Shown: positions 56,559 through 64,000 of the stretch, piece after piece
Position numbering within the stretch: the stretch's first letter is position 1
Layout of the letters: each line of letters starts with the position of its first letter
Source: Paenibacillus sp. RC67
GTDB lineage: Bacteria > Bacillota > Bacilli > Paenibacillales > NBRC-103111
Direction: 5' to 3'
Length of the DNA: 64,000 nucleotides
NCBI RefSeq assembly: GCF_030020805.1
Contig: NZ_CP125098.1
Location: forward strand, 3,433,501 to 3,497,500
Notes under the pieces: model-generated
Database searches by the model: none
Seen by the model: only the letters and a program-made list of their open reading frames with translations
What the model was told of the DNA's origin: nothing
Translations under genes and position numbers: made by a program

Positions 56559-57143
56559 ATGACCACGATTACTTTCGTTAGACATGGCATTACCGATCAT
56601 AATATTGAGCAGAGAGCTCAGGGACACACTCAAAATCCGCTGAATGAGACAGGGAGAGTACAAGCGGCATTAGTTGCGAGGAGACTCTCTGATGAGCCGT
56701 GGGATGTATTTATTTCCAGCGATTTAAAGCGAGCGCGCGAAACAGCCGAAATTATTTCCGATGCGACAGGCAAACCCGTCGATTTCTTCGATGAACGGTT
56801 AAGGGAAATGGACAGAGGCAAGATTGCCGATACGATTGAATCGGAGAGGATCGAGCGGTGGGGAACCAATTGGAGATTGCTTGATATGGGTCAAGAAACC
56901 CATGAGTCGATGCGGTCCCGTGGGATGAGATTTATTGAGGATATCGCTTCGCAGTTTGAAGACAAGAAGATTCTCGTCGTTACTCATGGTTATTTTCTGG
57001 GTCAAACCTTAAAGGAGCTGATGAAGGACGAGTCTACCGGAAACGACATGAGCAATACTTCCGTAACGACTATTGAGAATAACGGTGAGCAGTGGGAGTA
57101 TTTGCTATATGATTGCGTCAAACATCTGGAAAATAATGACTAA
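56559..57143 (+). CDS. Histidine phosphatase family protein
   Basis: The 194-residue protein has the catalytic RHG in TFVRHGITDHN, a second conserved stretch ISSDLKRARETAEII and the second histidine in VVTHGYFLGQTL. These are hallmarks of the phosphoglycerate mutase-like histidine phosphatases, which remove phosphate from sugar phosphates or other metabolites. ATG 56559 follows AAGGGAG. It completes the three-gene cluster, and a terminator follows. Confidence 0.88.
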   Translation: MTTITFVRHGITDHNIEQRAQGHTQNPLNETGRVQAALVARRLSDEPWDVFISSDLKRARETAEIISDATGKPVDFFDERLREMDRGKIADTIESERIERWGTNWRLLDMGQETHESMRSRGMRFIEDIASQFEDKKILVVTHGYFLGQTLKELMKDESTGNDMSNTSVTTIENNGEQWEYLLYDCVKHLENND

Positions 57144-57153
57144 GAAAAAGTGT

Positions 57154-57195
57154 AGGAGCCGATCACCATTCTACTATGACGACCGGCTCTTTTTA
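57154..57195 (+). terminator. Terminator after the histidine phosphatase gene
   Basis: GAGCCG pairs with CGGCTC and is followed by TTTTTAG. Confidence 0.75.
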
Positions 57196-57235
57196 GTCAG
57201 CTATAATCGCTCGCCACGCGGCAATCTGAAGAGAA

Positions 57236-58051
57236 CTATACCCGATTCTGTTCTCGATATTTTGTTGGGCTCATGCCCATGTTTTGAGCAAACACGCGGC
57301 TTAAATAAAAGCCGTTCTCATAACCGCAGCTGGTGGCGATTTGATTCAGAGTCAAATCCGTATCAAGCAGCAATCCGGCTGCTTTACGGATTCGTAATGA
57401 TTTAACGAAATCCGATGGGGTCATGCGGAATGATTTCCGGAACCGACGTGTAAACTGAACGTGACTAAGTCCAAGCAAACTGGAAAGCTCGCTCATCCCG
57501 AATGGGATATGGGCATGCTGGTACAGCCATTCTGCTGCCCGGTTCATAAGCGTATCCTCCGAATCCGCTAGTCGTGCCAACTCATCCTGCTGATGCTCAC
57601 CTTCCCACACCTCGCAAGTGAGCTGCCATATATCATTTAGAATCATTTGTTTACGCAAGGCTCTTCGCGGATCGACCGAGAGATGCAGCTTGCGTAAATA
57701 GGCGAAATTTGAAGCGAGCCGTTTGCGGTCCGTCGGGTGCGATTTGACAGATGGCAGCAATGACGCGAGCTCCGTCTGCTGTCTGCCGGCAAACTCGAAG
57801 CCTATAAGATGAAGTTCCAATGGCGACACCATTTCACGATGGAACATAGACCCCGGCGGACAGTAAATAAGCTCCCCAGCGCCTATTTCACCGCACTCCG
57901 CTCCTATCCGAAACCGGAATTTGCCCGATTCAACTACAAACAGCATCCAAATGGGATAGGAATCCAAGTTCAGTTCAAACTTCTCCTTGCGTTCGAAATA
58001 TGTATGTGAACACATTATTAACGACTGTTCCCACAATGCTGAAGCATCCAT
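57236..58051 (-). CDS. AraC-family regulator with cupin domain
   Basis: The 271-residue protein has an N-terminal cupin (YPIWMLFVVESGKFRFRIG, then GELIYCPPGSMFHREM) that would bind a small ligand, and a C-terminal two-HTH AraC domain (FGMSELSSLLGLSHVQFTRR and NQIATSCGYENGFYLSRVF). ATG 58051 has GGAGC ten bases upstream on the reverse strand. It is divergent from the lipoprotein gene at 58290, its most likely target. Confidence 0.88.
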   Translation of the reverse strand: MDASALWEQSLIMCSHTYFERKEKFELNLDSYPIWMLFVVESGKFRFRIGAECGEIGAGELIYCPPGSMFHREMVSPLELHLIGFEFAGRQQTELASLLPSVKSHPTDRKRLASNFAYLRKLHLSVDPRRALRKQMILNDIWQLTCEVWEGEHQQDELARLADSEDTLMNRAAEWLYQHAHIPFGMSELSSLLGLSHVQFTRRFRKSFRMTPSDFVKSLRIRKAAGLLLDTDLTLNQIATSCGYENGFYLSRVFAQNMGMSPTKYREQNRV

Positions 58052-58205
58052 AGATGCATCGGCTCCTTTATCGAAATAAAGTATATTGTACTTGAACTAA
58101 TACTGCATGTTCAATAAATATTTTTCTGTGTAGGATGAAATAGATTACGAGGTTTTAAATCGATCCTTTGCAGTACGATAAGGAAGCGAATTAAGGACTA
58201 AATGT

Positions 58206-58221
58206 TAGAAAGCGATTACAT
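58206..58221 (+). promoter_or_regulatory. Candidate cre site
   Basis: TAGAAAGCGATTACAT matches 15 of 16 positions of the cre consensus, in the divergent region between the AraC and lipoprotein genes. Confidence 0.45.
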
Positions 58222-58289
58222 TTCTTGCGCGTGGACCCGAATTTCAAGATTCAGTAAGAATAATGATCAAGAGAAGGGATGGATTAACG

Positions 58290-59597
58290 TTGAAAACTTG
58301 GAAAACGTTCATAGCACTATCCTTGATGATTATTGCAGCAGGCTGCGGGGAGGATGAAGCGGGGCAAAAGATCTCTAGCGAACAAACACAACCTCCCCTG
58401 GCAAAAGTCGTAGATACGACGCCCGTTACGCTTAAGTTTGCCGTTCATTTGCCCATAACCGAAGAATTCAAGCGGCTCTATATCGAGCCGGTCGCCAAGA
58501 AATACCCCCTTATTACGTTGGAACTTGTAAGTGCCAATTCATTTAAGACATATGATCAGTTGATTGCGGCTGGTGAGCTTCCAGACCTCTACATCTCGTT
58601 TAACGGTAACATGCCAGGGTTAAAAGAGCGTGGGCTTAATATGGATATGAAAGCACTCTTTCAACAAAATAAAGTAGACTTGAGCCGATTCACACAAAAC
58701 TATCTGGACGATATTCAATACGCCGCAACCGAAAAAGGCGAATTATATGGTTTGCCGATAGAGGCGGGATTTCATGCACTCTATTATAACAAGGAAATTT
58801 TCGATAAATTTGGCGTCCCTTATCCTCATGACGGAATGACTATGGAGGATGCCTTGGAGCTTGCCAAGAAGCTGACAAGGGTCGATAACGGTGTTCAATA
58901 TCGTGGTTGGGACTTAGGGAGCATCGTGAGAATGGCTCAACCTCTTGGACTGGAATATTTGGACCATAAAACGGAGAAGGCGATAATATCAAGTGAAGGC
59001 TGGAAACGCGTGTTCGAATTAGGGAAGCAAATTTATTCGATCCCTGGCAACGAACCGTCGAAAGATCCGAATAAGAACAGAGTGAATGGATTCATCAAGG
59101 ATCGCACGATTGCTATGCTGAATGAAACCAACTTGTTCTCACGGCTTAAAGAGGCGGAGCAAGAGGGGCTTAATTGGGATGTCGTGCAGCATCCGTTCTA
59201 CAAGGATGTGCCGAATGTATATGGAAATTCGACCGTCTATATGGTAGGAGCGGTCCCGACAACCAAACACATGGATCAAGTGCTACAGGTGATCGAGGTG
59301 TTAACCTCCGATGAAGTCCAGATGAACGTCTCCAAAGCAGGCAGCGTATCTCCGCTTAAGAACGAGGCCATACAGAAAGCGTTCGGGCAGAACGATCCTT
59401 CCTTGAACAATAAAAACGTTACAGGTATTGTAAAAAGCAAGCCTGTCAAATACCCGATCTACTTATATAGAGAAATCGCCGAACCTCTTACTACGAAAAA
59501 GTTTGATGATTTCCTGAAAGACTCTGGCGATGTGAACACGGTGTTGAGAGAGCTTGATGAGGAAATTAATAAAGCAGTTCAAATTGAAAAGAAATAA
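58290..59597 (+). CDS. Extracellular solute-binding lipoprotein
   Basis: The 435-residue protein has a lipoprotein signal ending in IIAAGC and a sugar-binding-protein fold (ALYYNKEIFDKFGVPYPHDG, then TSDEVQMNVSKAGSVSPLKN). TTG 58290 has AGAAGGGA ten bases upstream; ATG 58263 lacks a site. No permease is adjacent. Its resemblance to the protein at 52003-53313 and the divergent AraC gene suggest a ligand-sensing role or use of a distant transporter. Confidence 0.85.
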   Translation: MKTWKTFIALSLMIIAAGCGEDEAGQKISSEQTQPPLAKVVDTTPVTLKFAVHLPITEEFKRLYIEPVAKKYPLITLELVSANSFKTYDQLIAAGELPDLYISFNGNMPGLKERGLNMDMKALFQQNKVDLSRFTQNYLDDIQYAATEKGELYGLPIEAGFHALYYNKEIFDKFGVPYPHDGMTMEDALELAKKLTRVDNGVQYRGWDLGSIVRMAQPLGLEYLDHKTEKAIISSEGWKRVFELGKQIYSIPGNEPSKDPNKNRVNGFIKDRTIAMLNETNLFSRLKEAEQEGLNWDVVQHPFYKDVPNVYGNSTVYMVGAVPTTKHMDQVLQVIEVLTSDEVQMNVSKAGSVSPLKNEAIQKAFGQNDPSLNNKNVTGIVKSKPVKYPIYLYREIAEPLTTKKFDDFLKDSGDVNTVLRELDEEINKAVQIEKK

Positions 59598-59713
59598 AGT
59601 GCAGCTGCTGACTTCCTTTTTCCTTTTGGAATAACTTCCTTTATTTTAGTATCATTAATATAATAAATAGAAGCAGCCCAAAAGGTAGAGCAAGAGGAGG
59701 GAACTATAACTTT

Positions 59714-60631
59714 ATGCTAGAGCTAACGATAGATGAACCCGATCGCCTGATTAAAGTCGCCCATGCTTTATCTTCGGAAATACGAATTAATATCCTAAAA
59801 CTATTAAACAATCAAAATGAAAACATAGTGGAAATTGCAGAAAAGTTAAACTTGCCGGTATCAACAGTCGCCTCGAATGTGAAAGTAATGGAAGAGGCGG
59901 GCATTATTATGACGGAAATCCGGAGAGCCTCTAGAGGAACCATGAAGGTTTGTACAAGAACCTTTGATGATATCCATTTGAACCTTAATATGAATGTCAG
60001 CTACAATAATCCCAACTGTTACCAAATTGATATGCCCGTAGGGTTTTACACGGATTGTGAAATTCATCCGACATGCGGGATGATAAATAATAATGGCGTG
60101 TGCAAGCCTGACGATGAACCCTCTGCTTTTTTTCATCCTAACCGAATGTCAGCGCAAATGATCTGGTTTCGTCGCGGATTCGTAGAGTACAAATTTCCTA
60201 CGTTGACGGTACCGAATGCCAAAATTCAATCCGTCCAATTTTCCATGGAGTTGTGTTCGGAAGCTCCGAGGTATGATCACAACTGGCCTTCGGATATTAC
60301 TGTTTGGATCAACCGTAAAGAGATAGGCGTATGGACCTGTCCGGGAGATTTCGGAGATCGAAGAGGGAAATTAAACCCTCAGTGGTTTCCAGACAATCAC
60401 ACGCAGTACGGCTTGTTAAAAACATGGAAGGTAGATGCTTCAGGCAGTTATCTAGACGATGTTAAAATATCGGATGTAACCTTGCATGACCTTCAACTGG
60501 AAAAGAAGCAATCGATTCAATTTCGGGTAGGCAACATGCCCAATGCGGAACATATAGGCGGAATAAACCTTTTCGGAAAAGATTTTGGCGATCATAATCA
60601 GGATATCATCATGAGAATTATTTATACTTAA
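59714..60631 (+). CDS. ArsR-like HTH transcriptional regulator (COG4189 type)
   Basis: The 305-residue protein has an ArsR-type winged helix at about residues 10-80 (HALSSEIRINILKLLNNQ, then IAEKLNLPVSTVASNVKVME) and a C-terminal beta-rich domain of about 200 residues with many Trp and His (RMSAQMIWFRRGFVEYKFP, then DFGDRRGKLNPQWFPDNHTQ), probably ligand-binding. ATG 59714 follows AAGAGGAGGG. It precedes the ABC importer at 61016 and may control it. Confidence 0.82.
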   Translation: MLELTIDEPDRLIKVAHALSSEIRINILKLLNNQNENIVEIAEKLNLPVSTVASNVKVMEEAGIIMTEIRRASRGTMKVCTRTFDDIHLNLNMNVSYNNPNCYQIDMPVGFYTDCEIHPTCGMINNNGVCKPDDEPSAFFHPNRMSAQMIWFRRGFVEYKFPTLTVPNAKIQSVQFSMELCSEAPRYDHNWPSDITVWINRKEIGVWTCPGDFGDRRGKLNPQWFPDNHTQYGLLKTWKVDASGSYLDDVKISDVTLHDLQLEKKQSIQFRVGNMPNAEHIGGINLFGKDFGDHNQDIIMRIIYT

Positions 60632-60637
60632 AAGCTA

Positions 60638-60679
60638 GGGCCTGAGATCCACTTTAAGTGGTATCGAAGGTCTTTTTTT
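60638..60679 (+). terminator. Terminator after the ArsR-like gene
   Basis: GGGCCT and GATcCACTT pair with AGTGGTATC and AGGTC, followed by TTTTTTT. Confidence 0.7.
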
Positions 60680-60805
60680 GTCATATCGTTGAACTTGGGA
60701 TTGTAAAAGATGCTTCAGATTAGTCATTCATTACGGATATTATGTAATAAACAAAAAAACGAGAAAATACCGTTGACACTTTGGAATTCCTTGGGTAATG
60801 TTGTA

Positions 60806-60839
60806 TTAACGATACCGGGAACGTTAACATGAACGTTAA
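60806..60839. repeat. AACGTTAA-type repeats in the importer promoter region
   Basis: GAACGTTAA occurs at 60819-60827 and 60831-60839, twelve bases apart, and TTAACG at 60806-60811 is inverted relative to them. They lie just after the possible promoter and look like an operator cluster. Confidence 0.4.
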
Positions 60840-60920
60840 TTACACTACATCGACCGGTTCACCAAACCAATGCGAAGGAGGCCTATCATTCCAAAAGGTG
60901 TCATTCTTTAAAAGGCTTCA

Positions 60921-60936
60921 TTGTAAGCGGATACAA
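60921..60936 (+). promoter_or_regulatory. Candidate cre site before the ABC importer
   Basis: TTGTAAGCGGATACAA matches the cre consensus WTGNAARCGNWWWCAW at all 16 positions. It lies 80 bases before the lipoprotein start and after the possible promoter, so it could block elongation. Confidence 0.62.
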
Positions 60937-61015
60937 TTGAATGGCTATTCGAGGTGTACCATGCACATTAATCAAGCTTGAACGGATAATTTATTTTAGA
61001 ATTGGAGGAGTTAAT

Positions 61016-62323
61016 GTGAAACATCCAAAGATTTTAACGTTATCTTCTATGAGTATTATCCTTGCATCTTCGCTTTTATTAAATGCATGCTCCAGTGCTG
61101 GCACCAAGAACAATAATGATAGCGCTTCTAAAGATGGAAAAGTAACTCTCACTTACTGGAACTTGTTTGGTGGCGGCGATGGTGAAAACATGAATCAAAT
61201 GGTAAAAAAATTCAATGAAGAGTATAAGGATAAGATAGAGGTCAAGGCATTAACCCAGGACTGGGGGCAATATTATACGAAGCTGCAAACGGCTGTTGCA
61301 GGTGGGGTAGCTCCCGATGTAGGTATTTCGCACACATCCAAATTATCCGAAATGGTGAGCTTAGGAATCATCGAGCCTATGGATTCTTATGCCAAAGCCA
61401 GTGCAGTCGACTGGAGTGGTTACAATCAGAATATATTGAACGCAACCGTGTTTGATGGCAAGCATTATGCACTGCCCTTGGATGCGCATCCATTCATCTT
61501 GTACTATAACAAGAAAATATTGAAAGGGATGAATTTGCTAAGCGATGATGGTAAGTTGAAGATGGATCCTGGTGCTGACGGATTTATGGGCTTTTTAACA
61601 AAAGTGAAGCAAAATGCGCCTCAAGGCGTTTACCCGATGCTGCTATCCTCCAGCGGTGAGGATCCTTATCGGCTTTGGTGGGCTTTCTACAACCAGTTGA
61701 ATGGACCTGGCCTGTTGGACTCTTCAGGGAAAAAAGCTACATTTAACAACGCTCAAGGTAAAAAAGCCGCAGAATACACTCTCAAGCTCTTCGATAGCGG
61801 ACTTGTACCGAAAAACTTCCAGGATATTGGAACTGCGTTCCAAGCGGGCAAAGCAGCACTGCTGCCTTCCGGCGTATGGTTTACCAGTACGCTTGAAGCT
61901 ACGCAAGGATTGGAATTTGGTGCGATTCCTCTTCCTCAAATTTTTGATAAGCCCGCTACTTGGATAGATTCTCATACTTTAATTATTCCTGTGCAGAAAA
62001 AAAATAAAGACCCGAAAAAAATCGAAGCGTCGATGACCTTTGCCAAATGGATATCGGAACACGGCGCAATGTGGGCAAAAGCAGGCCATATCCCAGCTTC
62101 GACTGCTGCTGTACAATCCCAGGAATTCAAGAGCATGCCGCTTCGCTCTGATTATCTCAAGGCTGCCAATGACGGTGTATATCTGCCGAACTCTCCGAAA
62201 ATGTGGCCGGCAAAAGATCAGCTGGTTCAAGCGCTGGATGCGATTTGGGCAGGTAAAGAACCGGTGGATAAAGGTTTGGAGAAAGCCGTGCAAAGTGTCG
62301 AAAAAATTTTGTCACAACCCTAA
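61016..62323 (+). CDS. ABC sugar transporter solute-binding lipoprotein
   Basis: The 435-residue protein has a lipoprotein signal with lipobox LLNAC and a CUT1 sugar-binding fold (LTYWNLFGGGDGENMNQMVK, ALPLDAHPFILYYNKKIL, ATWIDSHTLIIP). GTG 61016 follows TTGGAGGAG; the open frame from 60941 is longer and lacks a site. Two permease genes follow, so this is a complete importer apart from the ATPase. Confidence 0.9.
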   Translation: MKHPKILTLSSMSIILASSLLLNACSSAGTKNNNDSASKDGKVTLTYWNLFGGGDGENMNQMVKKFNEEYKDKIEVKALTQDWGQYYTKLQTAVAGGVAPDVGISHTSKLSEMVSLGIIEPMDSYAKASAVDWSGYNQNILNATVFDGKHYALPLDAHPFILYYNKKILKGMNLLSDDGKLKMDPGADGFMGFLTKVKQNAPQGVYPMLLSSSGEDPYRLWWAFYNQLNGPGLLDSSGKKATFNNAQGKKAAEYTLKLFDSGLVPKNFQDIGTAFQAGKAALLPSGVWFTSTLEATQGLEFGAIPLPQIFDKPATWIDSHTLIIPVQKKNKDPKKIEASMTFAKWISEHGAMWAKAGHIPASTAAVQSQEFKSMPLRSDYLKAANDGVYLPNSPKMWPAKDQLVQALDAIWAGKEPVDKGLEKAVQSVEKILSQP

Positions 62324-62389
62324 ATTCGTATTCTAGCGGGGTTACAGCCGTAACCCCAAAAACCCCAATCTGATATTGGAGGTCATAAC

Positions 62390-63319
62390 ATGAATGGGGC
62401 GTCGACGATCGCAGATCCACAGCCTTCCAGTGCAACACGAACGAAAAGAAAAGTCAATTGGTATAACGAGTGGTTGGGCTCGGCATTTATAGCTCCGTAT
62501 TTTATATTCTTCATTATTTTTTCTTTGGTCCCTATATTCTATGGGTTATGGGTAAGCTTTCACAAATGGACTTTGGTAGGGAAAGATCATTTTGTCGGTT
62601 TAGATAATTATATTTACGCGATCCAAGATGTTGATTTTTGGTTATCGCTATGGCATACAACCTTGTTCGTATTGATCTCTACCCCTGTTTTAGTTCTTAT
62701 TCCATTCGTGCTCGCTCTATTGATTGACCAGAAGATAAAGGGAAGAACGATCCTTAGAACCGTTTTTTTTACACCTAATATTTTATCGGTATCGGTTGTT
62801 AGCAGCGTTTGGATTTTTGTACTTAAGCCCTATAACGGTCTATTGAATCATATCTTGCACACCGTTGGCATTGAAAAAGAATTATTCTGGCTGAGTGAGC
62901 CCGGGTTGGCATGGGTTTCCATTGTGATTATTACGCTATGGTGGACCCAAGGCTTTAATATGATGATTTATCTAGCAGGCTTACAGGACATCCCGACCGA
63001 GCATTATGAAGCGGCCACTATCGATGGAGCCAATCATTGGCAAAAACTCAAGTACATCACATTGCCAGCCATGAGGGGAATTTTTGTACTGATAACGGTG
63101 CTTCAAGTCATTGGATCATTTAAAATATTCGGTCAAGTATGGCTCGTTACTCGAGGGGGACCTGGTAATCAGACCCGAACCATGATCCAGTATATTTATG
63201 AGACCGGCTTCTCAGCCAATGATTTGGGACGCGCTACAGCGATGTCATTTATTTTCTTCCTGATTTTGATCACTTTTTCGTTTTTGCAATTTAAGTTTTT
63301 TAGCGGAAATAAAGATTGA
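62390..63319 (+). CDS. ABC sugar transporter permease (MsmF/UgpA type)
   Basis: The 309-residue protein has six membrane segments and the EAA loop EHYEAATIDGANHWQKLKYI. ATG 62390 follows TTGGAGG. It pairs with the permease that follows 12 bases later. Confidence 0.92.
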   Translation: MNGASTIADPQPSSATRTKRKVNWYNEWLGSAFIAPYFIFFIIFSLVPIFYGLWVSFHKWTLVGKDHFVGLDNYIYAIQDVDFWLSLWHTTLFVLISTPVLVLIPFVLALLIDQKIKGRTILRTVFFTPNILSVSVVSSVWIFVLKPYNGLLNHILHTVGIEKELFWLSEPGLAWVSIVIITLWWTQGFNMMIYLAGLQDIPTEHYEAATIDGANHWQKLKYITLPAMRGIFVLITVLQVIGSFKIFGQVWLVTRGGPGNQTRTMIQYIYETGFSANDLGRATAMSFIFFLILITFSFLQFKFFSGNKD

Positions 63320-63331
63320 GGAGAAAACTTA

Positions 63332-64000
63332 ATGAACGAATACGCAGGAAGCCGAAGATTGACCGTTGGGAAAGTACTCCTTTATGCATTCGGATATGCC
63401 TTAGCTATTGGTATTGCTTTTCCGGTTGCTTGGATGATTGCTACGTCATTTAAGCCGCAGGGCAGCTTGGTCGCTGAATTAAGCCAAAGATTCTCGCCAC
63501 CGTTTTCATTTGACAACTACGTCTATATTTTTGAAAACGCGCCTGTGTTGAAGTGGACAATGAACAGCTTGATCGTTTCATGCATCATACCTATTTGCAG
63601 CTTGACGCTCGGTTCGTTGGCCGCATTTGCGCTTTCTCGGATCGACTTCAGCTATAGAAAAATTGCTTTCTGGGTCATTCTTGGCGGTATGATGATCCCT
63701 GGAGAGGCGACGATCATCTCGCTCTATATCGTTGCCAATGGTATGAATATTCTAGATACGTATTTTGCGCTCATTTTGCCTTCCTTAGCTGGTCCGCTAG
63801 GCGTGCTTGTCTTGAAGCAGTTTTTTGACGGCATTCCTGGTGAACTGGTGGAAGCGGCTAAAATCGACGGCTGCAGTATGTTTCGCATTTGGTGGAATAT
63901 GTTTCTTCCTCTATCCAAGCCGGTGCTTGCTTCCTTGATGATTTTTGCATTCTTAGGCTCCTGGAATGATTTCTTGTGGCCATTCTTATCCATTACATCG
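63332..64000 (+). CDS. ABC sugar transporter permease (MsmG/UgpE type), 3' partial
   Basis: The frame is open from ATG 63332, behind GAGGAG, to the last base of the window (223 codons). It shows the first membrane segment YALAIGIAFPVAWMIATSFK and the EAA loop LVEAAKIDGCSMFRIWWNMF. The end of the protein lies outside the window. Confidence 0.9.
   Translation, partial: MNEYAGSRRLTVGKVLLYAFGYALAIGIAFPVAWMIATSFKPQGSLVAELSQRFSPPFSFDNYVYIFENAPVLKWTMNSLIVSCIIPICSLTLGSLAAFALSRIDFSYRKIAFWVILGGMMIPGEATIISLYIVANGMNILDTYFALILPSLAGPLGVLVLKQFFDGIPGELVEAAKIDGCSMFRIWWNMFLPLSKPVLASLMIFAFLGSWNDFLWPFLSITS

Larger units (their letters stand above)
60632..61015. other. Regulatory region before the ABC importer
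   Basis: The region holds a terminator (60638-60679), a possible promoter (TTGACA at 60773-60778), repeated AACGTTAA-type elements (60806-60839) and a perfect cre match (60921-60936). No coding sequence is seen. Confidence 0.55.

Noticed and set aside
1..64000. CRISPR arrays, tRNA or rRNA genes, transposases, phage genes
   Set aside because: No regularly spaced direct repeats, clover-leaf signatures, rRNA-like stretches or transposase motifs were seen on reading both strands.

Overview
The window looks like chromosomal DNA of a Paenibacillus-type member of the Bacillota. The signs are many TTG/GTG starts behind strong GGAGG-type ribosome binding sites, LplABC-like sugar ABC transporters without their own ATPase, a membrane-anchored AraC regulator, two T-box leaders, a SigV/RsiV-like pair, NiaP and YihY homologues, and sites matching the Bacillus CcpA (cre), ArgR and sigma-A consensus sequences. 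I see no rRNA, tRNA, transposase, phage module or CRISPR array.

Layout. 1-10.0 kb is a carbohydrate-use locus: a sensor/AraC regulator cut by the window start, a Tat-exported beta-helix protein (frameshifted), a DapA-family aldolase, a solute-binding lipoprotein, two permeases and a sialidase-like protein (frameshifted). 10.1-16.5 kb holds single genes: PH-domain protein, MocR regulator, HAD phosphatase, M24 peptidase-like protein, niacin permease and a tandem-GNAT protein. 16.7-24.6 kb is one tight operon of SWIM, HEAT-repeat, MoxR AAA+, DUF5682-like and VWA proteins; it is related to the poorly understood yehL-yehM-yehP-yehQ genes of E. coli and is the best candidate here for an under-described system. 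24.7-33.7 kb carries a MarR-controlled SnoaL-like gene, an ECF sigma/anti-sigma pair, a coiled-coil membrane protein with an AIM24 protein, a MATE pump, a PadR-hydrolase operon and YihY. 33.8-42.1 kb has an alditol-oxidase-like flavoprotein, serC and tyrS each behind a T-box, a NUDIX protein, a DUF2935 protein and a YerD-like FMN enzyme. 42.2-49.9 kb holds exporters (a heterodimeric ABC pair, an MFS pump, a broken DHA2 pump) and a short N-acetylglutamate synthase behind tandem ARG boxes. 50.1-51.8 kb is a SigV/RsiV-like pair followed by a 195-bp palindromic element. 52-64 kb is again carbohydrate-related: three solute-binding lipoproteins, an FAD oxidoreductase, a metallo-beta-lactamase-fold hydrolase, a histidine phosphatase, an AraC regulator, an ArsR-like regulator and two permeases, the last cut by the window end.

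Regulation visible in the DNA. Four cre-like sites, two of them perfect consensus matches, lie upstream of the carbohydrate genes at 2158, 52003, 58290 and 61016. The MarR and PadR genes are each linked to two copies of one inverted repeat placed over a good promoter. Three genes carry single-base frameshifts (2158-4235, 8826-10042, 47845-49328), and two acetyltransferase remnants are present. Decay and sequence error cannot be told apart from this sequence alone.
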